Shown: positions 7,754 through 15,693, numbered from the stretch's first letter. The stretch: 48,318 bases of DNA from Candidatus Saccharimonadota bacterium (GCA_027312225.1 DAICXK010000007.1:1-48318), one strand, 5' to 3'. The notes: generated by a model not told the origin, from the letters alone. Program-made: numbers and translations.

Positions 7754-8908
7754 CTACGAAGCGTCTTCAGCGGGACGCATGACTGACTTTGCAGAACCAG
7801 TAATGGGCCGCCCCTTCCAGGTGACCGTTCGAGTTGAGTACGCGTAGACGCTTTTCGTCAAAAGGTATAACTCTTGCACAAGAACAAGCGGGAAAACAAT
7901 ACCCCCTACAAGCCATCCCTTGCGCCACACACGCGTCGTGTAGCAGGTGTAGGTGGTGATCATGGCGATTGCCCCCACAAGCGCAACGAAATGTGATGCT
8001 TGCCACCCAAAATAGAGTGCTGTTGGTGCCCAGGCAAATGGCAGTATCATGAGTGCGAGTATGAGGTATGCCATCACTACCTGAATAACTCTCCCCCCAA
8101 GCGCCGGATAGATAAGACGGATACTTGTTTCGAGCTGTGATCGCCACTTCTTTTCGTACGAGACACCAATACTCGTGGTACTAATATAAAAACGATATGC
8201 ATCCTGCCGCATTGTCTGGGCCGCGACGAGTCGTTCTGGCTCTACTGCCAGCCGCAATTTTTCAAGGTCATCAAACTGCTCTTTTAAATATTCACGACGT
8301 ACGAGCCATGCGCTACTGGCAACCGCAGGTAGTGCTGGACGGTGCAAGAGGATCGTCCAAAAATACCGTAACGTAGCAAACAAAATGCTTCCGCGCCAAA
8401 CGTCATCCCTCGTAGGCAGTACCGAGACCATGGTTGATCTCTCGGCCAGTAACAAGGCGACAAGGGTATCAATAGTCTGCGGCCGTATATGGGTATCGAC
8501 ATCGAGAAATAAGATCAGGTCGCCACTTGCCTCGCGGCATAGCTCGTGCTCGGCATACGTTTTGCCCAACCATCCATCAGGAAGCGGCGCACCTTCAACA
8601 AAACGCACACCAGAGTGAGCGAACGATTTGATAAGAATTGATGTATTATCTCTTGATGCATCATCGAGTACAATAATCTCAAGTTTTGGATACGTGCTTG
8701 CGATAACTCTCTCCAGGCACTGCGTCATGGCGTGCATTTCATCACGTGCAGGGATACATACTGACACAGTAGGTAACTCCTCATCAGTAGCTGGAAGCTG
8801 GGGAACAGAACGTGCCGTAAAGCGACGAATGAGGCGTACAATGCGTACGCCCATCGTTAGCGCAACAACGATACTCACTGACAAAAGAATACAAAGAATA
8901 AGCGTCAT
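7754..8908 (-). CDS. GT2 family glycosyltransferase (HpnB/CrtQ-like)
   Basis: The 384-residue protein has one N-terminal membrane anchor (about 3-25), then a GT-A domain: VSVCIPARDE (about 48-57), VLDDASRDN and the DxD motif FLDVDTHIRP (about 134-143). Two to three C-terminal spans (about 280-350) follow. The segment LPDGWLGKTYA resembles glycosyltransferases of the hopanoid/carotenoid-associated type. The acceptor is unknown; an envelope glycolipid is a plausible guess. The gene converges on the histidine kinase with a 29-base gap that shows no clear terminator. The -10 TACTAT ends eight bases before the ATG. Confidence 0.87.
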   Translation of the reverse strand: MTLILCILLSVSIVVALTMGVRIVRLIRRFTARSVPQLPATDEELPTVSVCIPARDEMHAMTQCLERVIASTYPKLEIIVLDDASRDNTSILIKSFAHSGVRFVEGAPLPDGWLGKTYAEHELCREASGDLILFLDVDTHIRPQTIDTLVALLLAERSTMVSVLPTRDDVWRGSILFATLRYFWTILLHRPALPAVASSAWLVRREYLKEQFDDLEKLRLAVEPERLVAAQTMRQDAYRFYISTTSIGVSYEKKWRSQLETSIRLIYPALGGRVIQVVMAYLILALMILPFAWAPTALYFGWQASHFVALVGAIAMITTYTCYTTRVWRKGWLVGGIVFPLVLVQELYLLTKSVYAYSTRTVTWKGRPITGSAKSVMRPAEDAS

Positions 8909-8934
8909 ACTCTCTTATAGTACCACGCCCGATA

Positions 8935-8963
8935 TTGACGTTTCTACCGCAGTGATATAGTAT
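8935..8963 (+). promoter_or_regulatory. Promoter of secE-nusG-rplK
   Basis: TTGACG (8935-8940), a 17-base spacer and TAGTAT (8958-8963) form a near-consensus sigma-70-type promoter. Predicted start is about 8970. The same GTGATA-type -10 context recurs upstream of the LPXTG gene. Confidence 0.75.
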
Positions 8964-8973
8964 AGGTATTGAC

Positions 8974-8997
8974 AGTCTGCCAGAGCAGACTATTTTT
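8974..8997 (+). terminator. Terminator-like hairpin in the secE leader
   Basis: AGTCTGC (8974-8980), loop CAGA and GCAGACT (8985-8991) form a seven-base-pair stem followed by ATTTTT. It starts only about four bases after the predicted transcription start. No + strand gene lies upstream, so it cannot end another operon. It may act as a 5' stabilising hairpin or an attenuator of secE-nusG. Confidence 0.5.
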
Positions 8998-9014
8998 AAT
9001 GGGAGAACACCAAC

Positions 9015-9398
9015 GTGGCACAAAAGAAGAAAGCACCCAGCCGCGCGTCAACGTCGAAAGCCGAATCGACAAAGGTAACGCGCATCACAGCAAAAGATAC
9101 AGCGCCAAAACAAAAGAAGACGAAGACGTCAGTAAAACCGACTTCAACAAAAAAGTCAGCCCCTAAAACTACTGACAAGCCAGCTAAAAAGACAGCTGAG
9201 CAAAAGCGTAGCTTCTTGGGCGCAATTGGCGACTATTTCAAAGGTTCATGGGCTGAACTGCGCCAAGTACGCTGGCCAAATCGCCGTACAACATGGAGCC
9301 TGACGTTGGCAGTGCTGGTATTTACCGCCTTCTTTGTCTTGCTTGTTACGTTACTGGACTATCTATTCCAGATGTTATTTGAAAGAATTTTAGGTTAG
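9015..9398 (+). CDS. secE: Protein translocase subunit SecE with basic N-terminal extension
   Basis: Of the 127 residues, the last 60 are the SecE domain: an amphipathic helix, AELRQVRWPNRRTTW, and one membrane span (about 94-118). SecE stabilises SecY in the membrane channel. The first 60 residues are an extra, low-complexity tail rich in Lys, Ala, Ser and Thr. The start is GTG at 9015 with GGGAG nine bases upstream. The nusG gene follows after 19 bases, the usual order in bacteria. Confidence 0.93.
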   Translation: MAQKKKAPSRASTSKAESTKVTRITAKDTAPKQKKTKTSVKPTSTKKSAPKTTDKPAKKTAEQKRSFLGAIGDYFKGSWAELRQVRWPNRRTTWSLTLAVLVFTAFFVLLVTLLDYLFQMLFERILG

Positions 9399-9417
9399 AG
9401 GAGAACGAGACACAATT

Positions 9418-9963
9418 ATGGCAACAAAACGATATGACAGTACGCGCCAATGGTATGCTATCCATACCTACAGTGGCTATGAAGAGAAAGTCGCCGATAG
9501 CATTCGTCAGCGCATCAACGCCGTCGACATGGCTGATAAGATTTTCGATGTTATGGTACCAAAGGAAAAGCAAATTCAGATCAAGAATGGCAAGCGAAAA
9601 GTAGTCGAGGCAAAGATATTCCAAGGTTATGCATTGGTTGAGATGAAATTGACCGATGAGACCTGGTATATTGTTCGCAATACCCCTGGGGTGACTGGAT
9701 TTGTTGGATCCGGCACCGAGCCAACTCCAGTCTCAGACAGTGAAATCGCCAAGATTAAGAAGCGTATGGGCGTTGAAGATCCTAAGCATCAGATTGATTT
9801 TTCTGAAGGTGAAGTCGTATCAATCGTCGACGGCCCGTTCAAGGGATTCGATGGTGCTATTTCTGAAATCGATACTGCTAAGGGCAAAATCAAGGTCATG
9901 GTCAGCATGTTCGGGCGTGACACACCGGTTGAACTTGACGCCTTGCAGGTAAAAAAGGTATAA
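9418..9963 (+). CDS. nusG: Transcription termination/antitermination factor NusG
   Basis: The 181-residue protein has the NGN domain (WYAIHTYSGYEEKV, then GYALVEMKL, NTPGVTGFVG) and a C-terminal KOW domain (VSIVDGPFKGFDGAISEID). Length and domain order are normal. NusG binds RNA polymerase and couples it to Rho or the ribosome. GAGGAG precedes the ATG. It belongs to the secE-nusG-rplK transcription unit. Confidence 0.97.
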   Translation: MATKRYDSTRQWYAIHTYSGYEEKVADSIRQRINAVDMADKIFDVMVPKEKQIQIKNGKRKVVEAKIFQGYALVEMKLTDETWYIVRNTPGVTGFVGSGTEPTPVSDSEIAKIKKRMGVEDPKHQIDFSEGEVVSIVDGPFKGFDGAISEIDTAKGKIKVMVSMFGRDTPVELDALQVKKV

Positions 9964-10030
9964 TACCACAGTTACGCACTGCGAATTGCTTCAACTATTT
10001 AGCAGTAAATCTATAAAGGAATACATAATT

Positions 10031-10456
10031 ATGGCAAAAAAGGTTATTGGTAACCTCAAACTCCGTATCCCAGCTGGTCGCGCAACGGCAGGTCCTCCTG
10101 TCGGTTCAACACTTGGTCAGTGGGGTCTTAACATGATGGATTTCATTAATCCATTTAACGACGCAACCAAGGGTGACATGGGCAAGGATGTTATTGTTCA
10201 CATCCAGGTCTTTGAAGACCGCACATTCGCATGGAAGAGTCTTGGTGAGCCAGCTGACGATATGATTCGTGCAGCTGCAGGTATCAAGAAGGGAAGCGGT
10301 AAACCACACGCTGAGAAGGTTGGTAAAATTACTCGTGCTCAGCTTGCTGAAATCGCCGAGGCAAAGAAGGATCTTCTTAACGCTAACGACGACGAAGCGC
10401 GCATGAAGATTATCGCTGGTACTGCTCGCAGTATGGGTGTTGAAATCGCTGACTAA
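10031..10456 (+). CDS. rplK: 50S ribosomal protein L11
   Basis: Starting at the ATG 10031 (AAAGGA about ten bases upstream) the product has 141 residues, the normal L11 length. A longer frame from 9986 adds an implausible leader. Family features include the proline-rich N-terminus (IPAGRATAGPPVGSTLGQWG) and the C-terminal rRNA-binding domain ending GTARSMGVEIAD. The usual PAS motif of the linker is replaced by a PADDMIRAAAGIKKGSG region. L11 forms the GTPase-associated centre with L10/L12. Its usual partner rplA does not follow: a terminator and two unrelated genes intervene. Confidence 0.97.
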   Translation: MAKKVIGNLKLRIPAGRATAGPPVGSTLGQWGLNMMDFINPFNDATKGDMGKDVIVHIQVFEDRTFAWKSLGEPADDMIRAAAGIKKGSGKPHAEKVGKITRAQLAEIAEAKKDLLNANDDEARMKIIAGTARSMGVEIAD

Positions 10457-10473
10457 TACGCATCTTCGTATTA

Positions 10474-10505
10474 AAAATACTCCTCGCATGGCGGGGAGTA
10501 TTTTA
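10474..10505. terminator. Bidirectional intrinsic terminator after rplK
   Basis: AAAATACTCCTCGC (10474-10487) pairs with GCGGGGAGTATTTT (10491-10504), a 14-bp stem with one G-T wobble around a three-base loop. T-rich tracts follow on both strands. It can end rplK on + and the CdsA-like gene on -. Confidence 0.85.
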
Positions 10506-10616
10506 ATAATACATAAGGGGTTGCCCCGACGCCATCCTTTCTTTGATAACGCCGGGGATCCACACACTTCACGGGCTGGGGCCACAGGGACCCTCTTGAT
10601 GTCGCGGGCAGTGCTC

Positions 10617-11324
10617 TCACAAGAGGAACATCGGAAGCACGACACACAGGACGAGCCACAGCGAATCGGTCTTGTCGAGAGCGCCGCCCTGTCGGCCAAA
10701 CAGCCACGACAGACTGACGATCCGAATGAACCTGGTTCCGTCTCGGGTAAGATCACTGGAGTCCTTGACGCCAACTAGCCGTTTCATCCGAGACTCGACC
10801 CAGTCGCCCAGTTCGGCCAACGGCGGTGCCACCAGCACGACGATGAGCCATACCAGCGGTGTCTCGATACTGTCGCGCCACATTGCCAGCCCCAGAAAGA
10901 TCAGACCTCCCAGGGAGCCGCATATCCAGCCATACGCCGCCCCTTCGAGCGTCTTGTTGGGCGAATATCGTGGGGCGAGTGGCCTCCGGCCGTACTTTTT
11001 GCCGAAGATTTGCGCTCCGGCATTCTCGAGATAGACGGCCGCGACAACGACCATCGTTGCCCACAGGCCGTAGCGGTCGATCACGTAGAGCGTTGCAATG
11101 ACGCCAACAGTGACGATCAATCCCTGAAGCGCCACGGCTAGGAGCGCACCCTTCTTCTGAGTGAACTCAGAGAAGAGTGTAAACGAGGCAAGCTCGACCA
11201 TGCAGGCCAAGGCAACCAGCGCCAAGAGCACGAACACCGTGGTTGGACCAGAGGCCACCGCGATGAGGAGCCCTGCCGCCAGCAGTAAGCCACGGCCAGT
11301 CTTGTTACGAAAAAAGGTCGCCAC
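10617..11324 (-). CDS. CdsA-like phosphatidate cytidylyltransferase, GC-rich and divergent
   Basis: From the GTG at 11322-11324 (preceded by GAGGAGG) the product has 235 residues with about six membrane spans. CdsA-family landmarks are visible: FGKKYGRRPLAPRYSPNKT, then LGDWVESRMKRLVGVKDS and QGGALDKTDSLW, matching the family signature around the K-D and D-R/K-x-D motifs. CdsA makes CDP-diacylglycerol. Two deviations are notable. The strand before FGKKYG reads ENAGAQ where CdsA usually has an aspartate-containing D-x-x-AY. About 15 extra residues separate KDS from the GG-LD motif. The DNA is GC-rich (37 of 60 bases GC at 10861-10920). It is inserted between rplK and rplA. Transfer from a high-GC donor is possible. 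Confidence 0.75.
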   Translation of the reverse strand: MATFFRNKTGRGLLLAAGLLIAVASGPTTVFVLLALVALACMVELASFTLFSEFTQKKGALLAVALQGLIVTVGVIATLYVIDRYGLWATMVVVAAVYLENAGAQIFGKKYGRRPLAPRYSPNKTLEGAAYGWICGSLGGLIFLGLAMWRDSIETPLVWLIVVLVAPPLAELGDWVESRMKRLVGVKDSSDLTRDGTRFIRIVSLSWLFGRQGGALDKTDSLWLVLCVVLPMFLL

Positions 11325-11362
11325 CGCGACCACCTCCTCGGGTTGTAGTGATAGGTGCAGAT

Positions 11363-11418
11363 GGATTGAAATCCAAGCATACCATAGCATGAATATGTGA
11401 TACTATGAAACCATAGCC
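11363..11418. promoter_or_regulatory. Divergent promoter region, CdsA-like gene / prepilin
   Basis: On +, TGT-GATACT (box 11399-11404) lies 14 bases before the prepilin ATG at 11419. On -, TGC-TATGGT (11381-11386 on the complement) is a candidate -10 for the CdsA-like gene. The 8-mer ACCATAGC occurs twice in direct orientation (11381-11388 and 11410-11417). GGATT-GA-AATCC (11363-11374) is a small dyad. No factor is known. Confidence 0.4.
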
Positions 11419-11949
11419 ATGATGCATCCACATAGGTATAAAGGATTTACAATTGTCGAAGTCGCGGTCGTCTTGTTCATCGTTGGGCTTTTGACTGTTG
11501 TGGGCAGCCTGTCCTATAACAACATTCAAGCGACAGCTCGTAACGCCGAAGCCAGCGAACAGCTCGCAGAGTTTGGCAGGACTCTTGTAAAGTACAAGGC
11601 CAACCACGGGGCGTATCCCTCGACAACCGATGACCTGACGGACGAATATGCCGTTACCTTCAACACTGAGCTTTTTGCGACCGGGACGCACTATAACCTC
11701 ATATACTGCAGCGCAGCGCCTCACGGCAGCTATGCACTGACTGCTATTACTCAAACGGGCAAGCGTATTTTTGTCAAAAACGCAGAATCACCAAGCGAAT
11801 ACAAAGGCTCGTTGACGTGGACGGACAGTAACGGCTCGGATATCTGTAATAGCGTCCTGCCTGGATCATCGATTGCTGGCCCTGCGGGCTGGCGTAAAAG
11901 TGGTGAGGCTCCCGTCGGATGGCGTCCTTGGGTACATGGCGATGATTGA
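11419..11949 (+). CDS. Type IV prepilin-like protein (pseudopilin)
   Basis: The 176-residue protein has a short positively charged leader (MMHPHRYKG) followed by F-T-I-V-E and a hydrophobic helix of about 20 residues. This is the class III signal cut by prepilin peptidase after Gly, leaving methylated Phe and Glu at position 5. The remainder is a globular pilin-like domain with two cysteines (about 97 and 141) that could form a disulfide. Saccharibacteria and relatives use type IV pili for motility, host contact or DNA uptake. No other pilus gene is in the window. The stop codon overlaps the -35 box of the rplA promoter. Confidence 0.85.
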   Translation: MMHPHRYKGFTIVEVAVVLFIVGLLTVVGSLSYNNIQATARNAEASEQLAEFGRTLVKYKANHGAYPSTTDDLTDEYAVTFNTELFATGTHYNLIYCSAAPHGSYALTAITQTGKRIFVKNAESPSEYKGSLTWTDSNGSDICNSVLPGSSIAGPAGWRKSGEAPVGWRPWVHGDD

Positions 11950-11974
11950 CACGCCACCTCTGGTGTGATATAAT
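11946..11974 (+). promoter_or_regulatory. Perfect consensus promoter of rplA
   Basis: TTGACA (11946-11951), 17 bases and TATAAT (11969-11974) match the sigma-70 consensus at all 12 positions. The -35 box includes the TGA stop of the prepilin. Predicted start is about 11981, leaving a leader of about 64 bases. The leader contains GTACA-GGCGCT-TGTAC and GCCT/AGGC pairings, which may be a ribosomal protein binding site. Confidence 0.85.
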
Positions 11975-12044
11975 GAAAGCATAACAAATCAATGTTGGGA
12001 GCCTTGTTAGTACAGGCGCTTGTACCACAGAAAGGGTTTATACC

Positions 12045-13067
12045 ATGGCGCGTAAAGCCGAACTGCTTGAAAAAGCATCAACTTTTGGTCTTGATCTGAC
12101 CGAGAAGAATACTATCGCAGAAATCGAAGCTGCACTGGCAAACGTCGAGAACACGACCGCTGCACCAGAACTTATCGAGGCAGAGGCTGAAGAAGTCGTT
12201 GCCGACAAAGTAGACACGTTTACTGCAAAGGCGGGTAAGCGTAGTGCAAAGGCGCTTGCAGAGGCGGAGGCTAAGGCTGACAAAGAAGCCCGTAAAGAGG
12301 CCGGCGACACGACTCCGCAAGATCCAGAAGCAGAAGCCCGCACAAAAAAGGGTCCAGCACCGATCACTCGCCCTACCATTGAACGTCGTGGCAAAAAATA
12401 CCAGGAGGCTGCAAAGCTTGTTGAAGCTCAAACTGTGTACAGCCTTGAGAACGCGCTTGATCTTGCCGTAAAGACAAATCCTGCTAAGTTTGATGCAAGC
12501 GTTGAAGTACACGTTCGCCTCGGTGTTGATCCACGTCAGGCCGACCAAAACATCCGCGCAACGGTGAGCCTGCCGAACGGTACTGGTAAGACAATCCGCG
12601 TCGCTGTCTTCGCCCCAGAAGGCGACCACGCCACTGCTAAGAAAGCTGGCGCTGATGTTATTGGCGACGAAGAATTCCTTAAGCAGCTCGACAAAGAGGT
12701 ACTTGATTTCGATACCCTTATCGCAACACCTCAGTACATGCCTCGTCTTGGCAAGTACGCACGTCTTCTTGGCCCACGCGGTCTCATGCCAAACCCTAAG
12801 GCTGGCACTGTCGCAACTGATGTTGCTAAAGCAGTAACCGAAGCCAAGGCCGGTAAGGTTGAATACCGTGTTGATAAGCAAGCGATTGTTCACCTCTCAA
12901 TTGGCAAGGTATCATTCGGCGCCGAAAAGCTACGTCAAAATGCAGATGCCTTCTTTGCAAGCCTTCAGGCACAAAAGCCAACCGGGCTTAAGGGAAGCTA
13001 CGTTAAGACAACTGCTATCTCAACGACTCAAGGCCCTGGAATCAAGGTCGAGAACGTCGTTAACTAG
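12045..13067 (+). CDS. rplA: 50S ribosomal protein L1 with a long N-terminal extension
   Basis: The 340-residue protein is about 110 residues longer than usual L1 (about 230). The canonical domain starts near [12 protein letters not shown] (about 114) and includes [41 protein letters not shown] and the late [11 protein letters not shown] region. L1 forms the stalk at the ribosomal E site and often represses its own mRNA. The extension begins with a helix pair ([26 protein letters not shown]) resembling HeH/SAP-type modules and continues as an Ala/Glu/Lys-rich, probably disordered linker. The gene is transcribed alone from its own promoter and closed by its own terminator. Confidence 0.96.
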   Translation: MARKAELLEKASTFGLDLTEKNTIAEIEAALANVENTTAAPELIEAEAEEVVADKVDTFTAKAGKRSAKALAEAEAKADKEARKEAGDTTPQDPEAEARTKKGPAPITRPTIERRGKKYQEAAKLVEAQTVYSLENALDLAVKTNPAKFDASVEVHVRLGVDPRQADQNIRATVSLPNGTGKTIRVAVFAPEGDHATAKKAGADVIGDEEFLKQLDKEVLDFDTLIATPQYMPRLGKYARLLGPRGLMPNPKAGTVATDVAKAVTEAKAGKVEYRVDKQAIVHLSIGKVSFGAEKLRQNADAFFASLQAQKPTGLKGSYVKTTAISTTQGPGIKVENVVN

Positions 13068-13091
13068 TTTTTTTAGAGCTACCGACAAAAC

Positions 13092-13136
13092 AAACGTCGT
13101 CTTACCTGGTATACTTGCCGTAAGACGACGTTTTTA
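13092..13136 (+). terminator. rplA terminator with a -10 box in its loop
   Basis: AAACGTCGTCTTAC (13092-13105) pairs perfectly with GTAAGACGACGTTT (13120-13133), followed by TT. The 14-base loop contains TGG-TATACT (13107-13115), the same extended -10 used by leaderless genes here. It points toward the esterase gene at 13142. No good -35 is seen. Confidence 0.75.
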
Positions 13137-13141
13137 AATAT

Positions 13142-14119
13142 ATGAGAACTATGAAACGAAATATTGCACTGACTCTTCTGGCTGTGATGCTGGCCGTCAT
13201 ACCATTTTTTGTGATGTTCTCGCATAGCATCTCAACATCACAGCAACTAACCCAGGCGAAACAAGAAATAGCCACGTTGACGCAGGCACTCGCGGCCGAG
13301 AAGCTTCAACGCTGTGAACAGACATACCAATGGGAGAGTAACCGCGATTATCCTGCGACCATCACGAGCATGGACATGCCACGGACATACCGGGTGCATA
13401 CACCATCAGGCTATACTGCCGACAAGCGATACCCTGTCATTATCGCGTTTGACGGGCTTGACGGCACATCAGGGCGTGCCGAGCGTGAATCAGGTCTTAA
13501 TACTACACCGGCACTGACCGTCTATCCTGACGCGCTGATTGGCACTACGGGTGCTACTGCATGGCAAGGTGCTCCGTACTCGCCAGTAGGTATTAATGAC
13601 GTGCAGTTCATAGACGATATGCTGATGCAAATTACAAACGACTTCTGCATTGATACAAAAGCCGTGTATATGGTAGGAATGTCCAACGGGGCTGGCTTTG
13701 CATTCTTGGCCGCCTGTGAACTGCAAGGCAAAATTGCAGGAGTAGCCGGAATCTCAGGCGCCTACTATCAGGCATGCCCTCATGCAGGCATGCCAGCTCG
13801 GACGCTGTACATCCATAGCCTCGAAGATAGTCTTGTCCCTTATATGGGCAGCCCCCTGCGCCAGCTACCGCCGATCTACAGGCTTGCGCAGGCACAAGGT
13901 CAAGCAGCCCAGTGCCACCAAATGATAAAGGCCAGAAGCAGCATCGTCGAGCGCTTCTCGTGGCGGCAGTGCCATAACGATCGGCGCGTCACACTTCTTA
14001 TTACTCAGCGTCAGCCTCACGGGTGGCTGCATGTTGCCAATACGTCACTTGTACCAGAGGGATCACTGTCCGAGCGCACAACAAGCGCGGTGGTTTGGGA
14101 TTTTTTCACCGAAGAATAA
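13142..14119 (+). CDS. Secreted alpha/beta-hydrolase, PHB-depolymerase/feruloyl-esterase-like
   Basis: The 325-residue protein has an N-terminal hydrophobic segment (about 7-27) acting as signal or anchor, a short coiled coil, then an alpha/beta hydrolase of the LpqC/PHB depolymerase type. Markers are YPVIIAFDGLDG, LTVYPDAL, the nucleophile S181 in GMSNGAG, acid D229 in HSLEDSLVP and base H293 in RQPHGWLH. It probably cleaves an extracellular ester; the substrate is not predictable. At least six cysteines in the exported part suggest disulfides. ATG 13142 and ATG 13151 are both possible starts. Confidence 0.82.
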   Translation: MRTMKRNIALTLLAVMLAVIPFFVMFSHSISTSQQLTQAKQEIATLTQALAAEKLQRCEQTYQWESNRDYPATITSMDMPRTYRVHTPSGYTADKRYPVIIAFDGLDGTSGRAERESGLNTTPALTVYPDALIGTTGATAWQGAPYSPVGINDVQFIDDMLMQITNDFCIDTKAVYMVGMSNGAGFAFLAACELQGKIAGVAGISGAYYQACPHAGMPARTLYIHSLEDSLVPYMGSPLRQLPPIYRLAQAQGQAAQCHQMIKARSSIVERFSWRQCHNDRRVTLLITQRQPHGWLHVANTSLVPEGSLSERTTSAVVWDFFTEE

Positions 14120-14132
14120 AATGATGTATACT
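14105..14132 (+). promoter_or_regulatory. Promoter of the nucleotidyltransferase gene
   Basis: TTCACC (14105-14110), 16 bases and TATACT (14127-14132) give a likely start near 14139. The box overlaps the upstream in-frame ATGs at 14121/14124. That is the main reason for choosing ATG 14163 as the start. Confidence 0.5.
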
Positions 14133-14162
14133 AAAGAAAAGAGGAGAGTCCATAGTACCGTC

Positions 14163-14825
14163 ATGTCGTCAAAAAGTCGTATTACATCACATGTCCATAA
14201 TCCTACTGAACGCGGTATTTTTGGCGCCAATTCAAGCACCGACCAGCGCATCATCAATGACCATGACGTTTTGCTACGCAAAATTGACGCGTGCCGGGAG
14301 CTCGGCCAGAGCATCGTCATGACATCCGGGTCGTTTGATCTTGCCCATATTGGCCACGCCAGATATCTTGAAGTAGCAAAAAGCCACGGGGATATCCTGG
14401 TCGTTGGCGTTGATAGCGACGCCAAGGTTCGTAAGCGCAAAGGCGATACGCGGCCTGTCGTTCCCGAAGGCGAGCGCCAGGAGCTGCTGGCACACCTTAA
14501 GTCTGTCGACCTTGTCACTATCAAACACCCCGACGAGCCGCGGTGGGGGCTAATCAAGAGGATTAGGCCCGATACCTTGATTGTGACGGAAGAAACATAC
14601 GACACCGATACACTTGAGCAACTTGCCGAGCTATGCGGGCGGGTCGTCCGGCTGAGCCCACAGGCACGCACCTCTACCTCAGCTAAAATTCGACATCTTG
14701 AAATCACATGGGGCGCAAACATCAAAGAGCCCGTAGAAACACTGCTGCGTGACGGTGGCGTCAGTGAAGCACTCATCGCAAAGGTAAGCAGGTATCTGAC
14801 GCGTGACTATGAACCAGAAAAATAA
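14163..14825 (+). CDS. Nucleotidyltransferase with HIGH motif (RfaE C-terminal/TagD-like)
   Basis: From ATG 14163 the product has 220 residues. It shows VMTSGSFDLAHIGHARYLE with HIGH at 62-65, VVGVDSDAKVRKRKG and a late TSTSAKI, the pattern of cytidylyl/adenylyltransferases such as the RfaE C-terminal domain and glycerol-3-phosphate cytidylyltransferase. It transfers a nucleotide from NTP to a phosphorylated sugar or alcohol; which one is unknown. About 45 N-terminal residues precede the domain. GAGGAG lies somewhat far (about 16 bases) from the ATG. Its end overlaps the next gene by 17 bases, so the pair is probably translationally coupled. Confidence 0.8.
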   Translation: MSSKSRITSHVHNPTERGIFGANSSTDQRIINDHDVLLRKIDACRELGQSIVMTSGSFDLAHIGHARYLEVAKSHGDILVVGVDSDAKVRKRKGDTRPVVPEGERQELLAHLKSVDLVTIKHPDEPRWGLIKRIRPDTLIVTEETYDTDTLEQLAELCGRVVRLSPQARTSTSAKIRHLEITWGANIKEPVETLLRDGGVSEALIAKVSRYLTRDYEPEK

Positions 14826-15693
14826 CGCTGTATTTGCAGGGTATGTTCCCGTCCTCCATAGGGGCTATCTCGATGTTCTTAGGCCACACGCAGACGGAGA
14901 GATCCGTCTCTTTGACCAGACGATTACGCAAGAGTTTGACTATCTCAGAAAAGACATCCGAACCTTACAGCCCGAAGAGGCCGTTCAAGCGTTGGCTGGC
15001 CTTGGTATTGCCGCCTCTCTGATATCCAAGACTGAGCTAGAGGAACTGCTCGCCTCGCGTGAGCATCATATCACGCTTATCGACGATGATATTACGGAAA
15101 AAATTATCAATGAACATCATCCCAAAGCGACAATTTCATACGCCTCGCCGTTCCTTCGCTGGGATCGACGCAACTCGGACGCAGTATCTGACATTCGCAT
15201 CGACGCAACGATTGATAGAAACGAGGAGATAATCTCCCTTCTTTATGAAGAAGCATCCCGTAGCTCCGATTGGTGGCGCCACGTAGGCGCCGCGATTCTT
15301 GATGGCGACACCGTCATAGAAGCAGCCCATAACCACGGTGTTCCTCATGCCTATATCAACAGTATCGAAGGTGATCCGCGTAGTGCATCAAACCAGGGTG
15401 CCTCGATTGAGAACAGTCTTTTTATTCATGCCGAAGGTGACTTGATTGCCAGGTGTGCACGCGATGGTATTTCAACAAAAGGGAAAGACATATATGTAAC
15501 AACGTTCCCGTGCCCAAACTGCGCAAAATTAATTGCCGCGAGCGGTATAACGACATGCTATTTCGTTGAAGGATACGCAGCACTTGAGGGAGAGCGTACG
15601 CTGCGAGATGCAGGCGTTGCAATCATAAAGATTCATGCCAACCCTATTACCGAAGACAGTCGTCGCCTACGTCCATACCCCAAAAAGAGCTAG
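14809..15693 (+). CDS. dCMP/cytidine deaminase-like protein with extra N-terminal domain
   Basis: Starting at ATG 14809 (GTG 14803 also possible) the product has 294 residues. The C-terminal half is a zinc deaminase of the deoxycytidylate/CDA type: H207-A-E209 and FPCPNC with C235 and C238. It also has a long HNHGVPHAYINS insertion before the active site. dCMP deaminase yields dUMP, the ThyA substrate, and thyA and folA lie just downstream on the other strand. The first 130 residues are not deaminase. The opening FAGYVPVLHRGYLDVL recalls the beta-strand plus HxGH-like turn of nucleotidyltransferases, and the preceding gene is one. The product and HIT gene share the bases CTAG for their stops. 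Confidence 0.75.
   Translation: MNQKNNAVFAGYVPVLHRGYLDVLRPHADGEIRLFDQTITQEFDYLRKDIRTLQPEEAVQALAGLGIAASLISKTELEELLASREHHITLIDDDITEKIINEHHPKATISYASPFLRWDRRNSDAVSDIRIDATIDRNEEIISLLYEEASRSSDWWRHVGAAILDGDTVIEAAHNHGVPHAYINSIEGDPRSASNQGASIENSLFIHAEGDLIARCARDGISTKGKDIYVTTFPCPNCAKLIAASGITTCYFVEGYAALEGERTLRDAGVAIIKIHANPITEDSRRLRPYPKKS

Noticed and set aside
10106-10774. 222-residue - strand open frame across rplK and its terminator
   Set aside because: It reads through a strong bidirectional terminator and opposite the certain rplK gene.
12078-12893. 271-residue - strand open frame opposite rplA
   Set aside because: It is a shadow of rplA; the predicted protein is Cys/Phe-rich without family resemblance.
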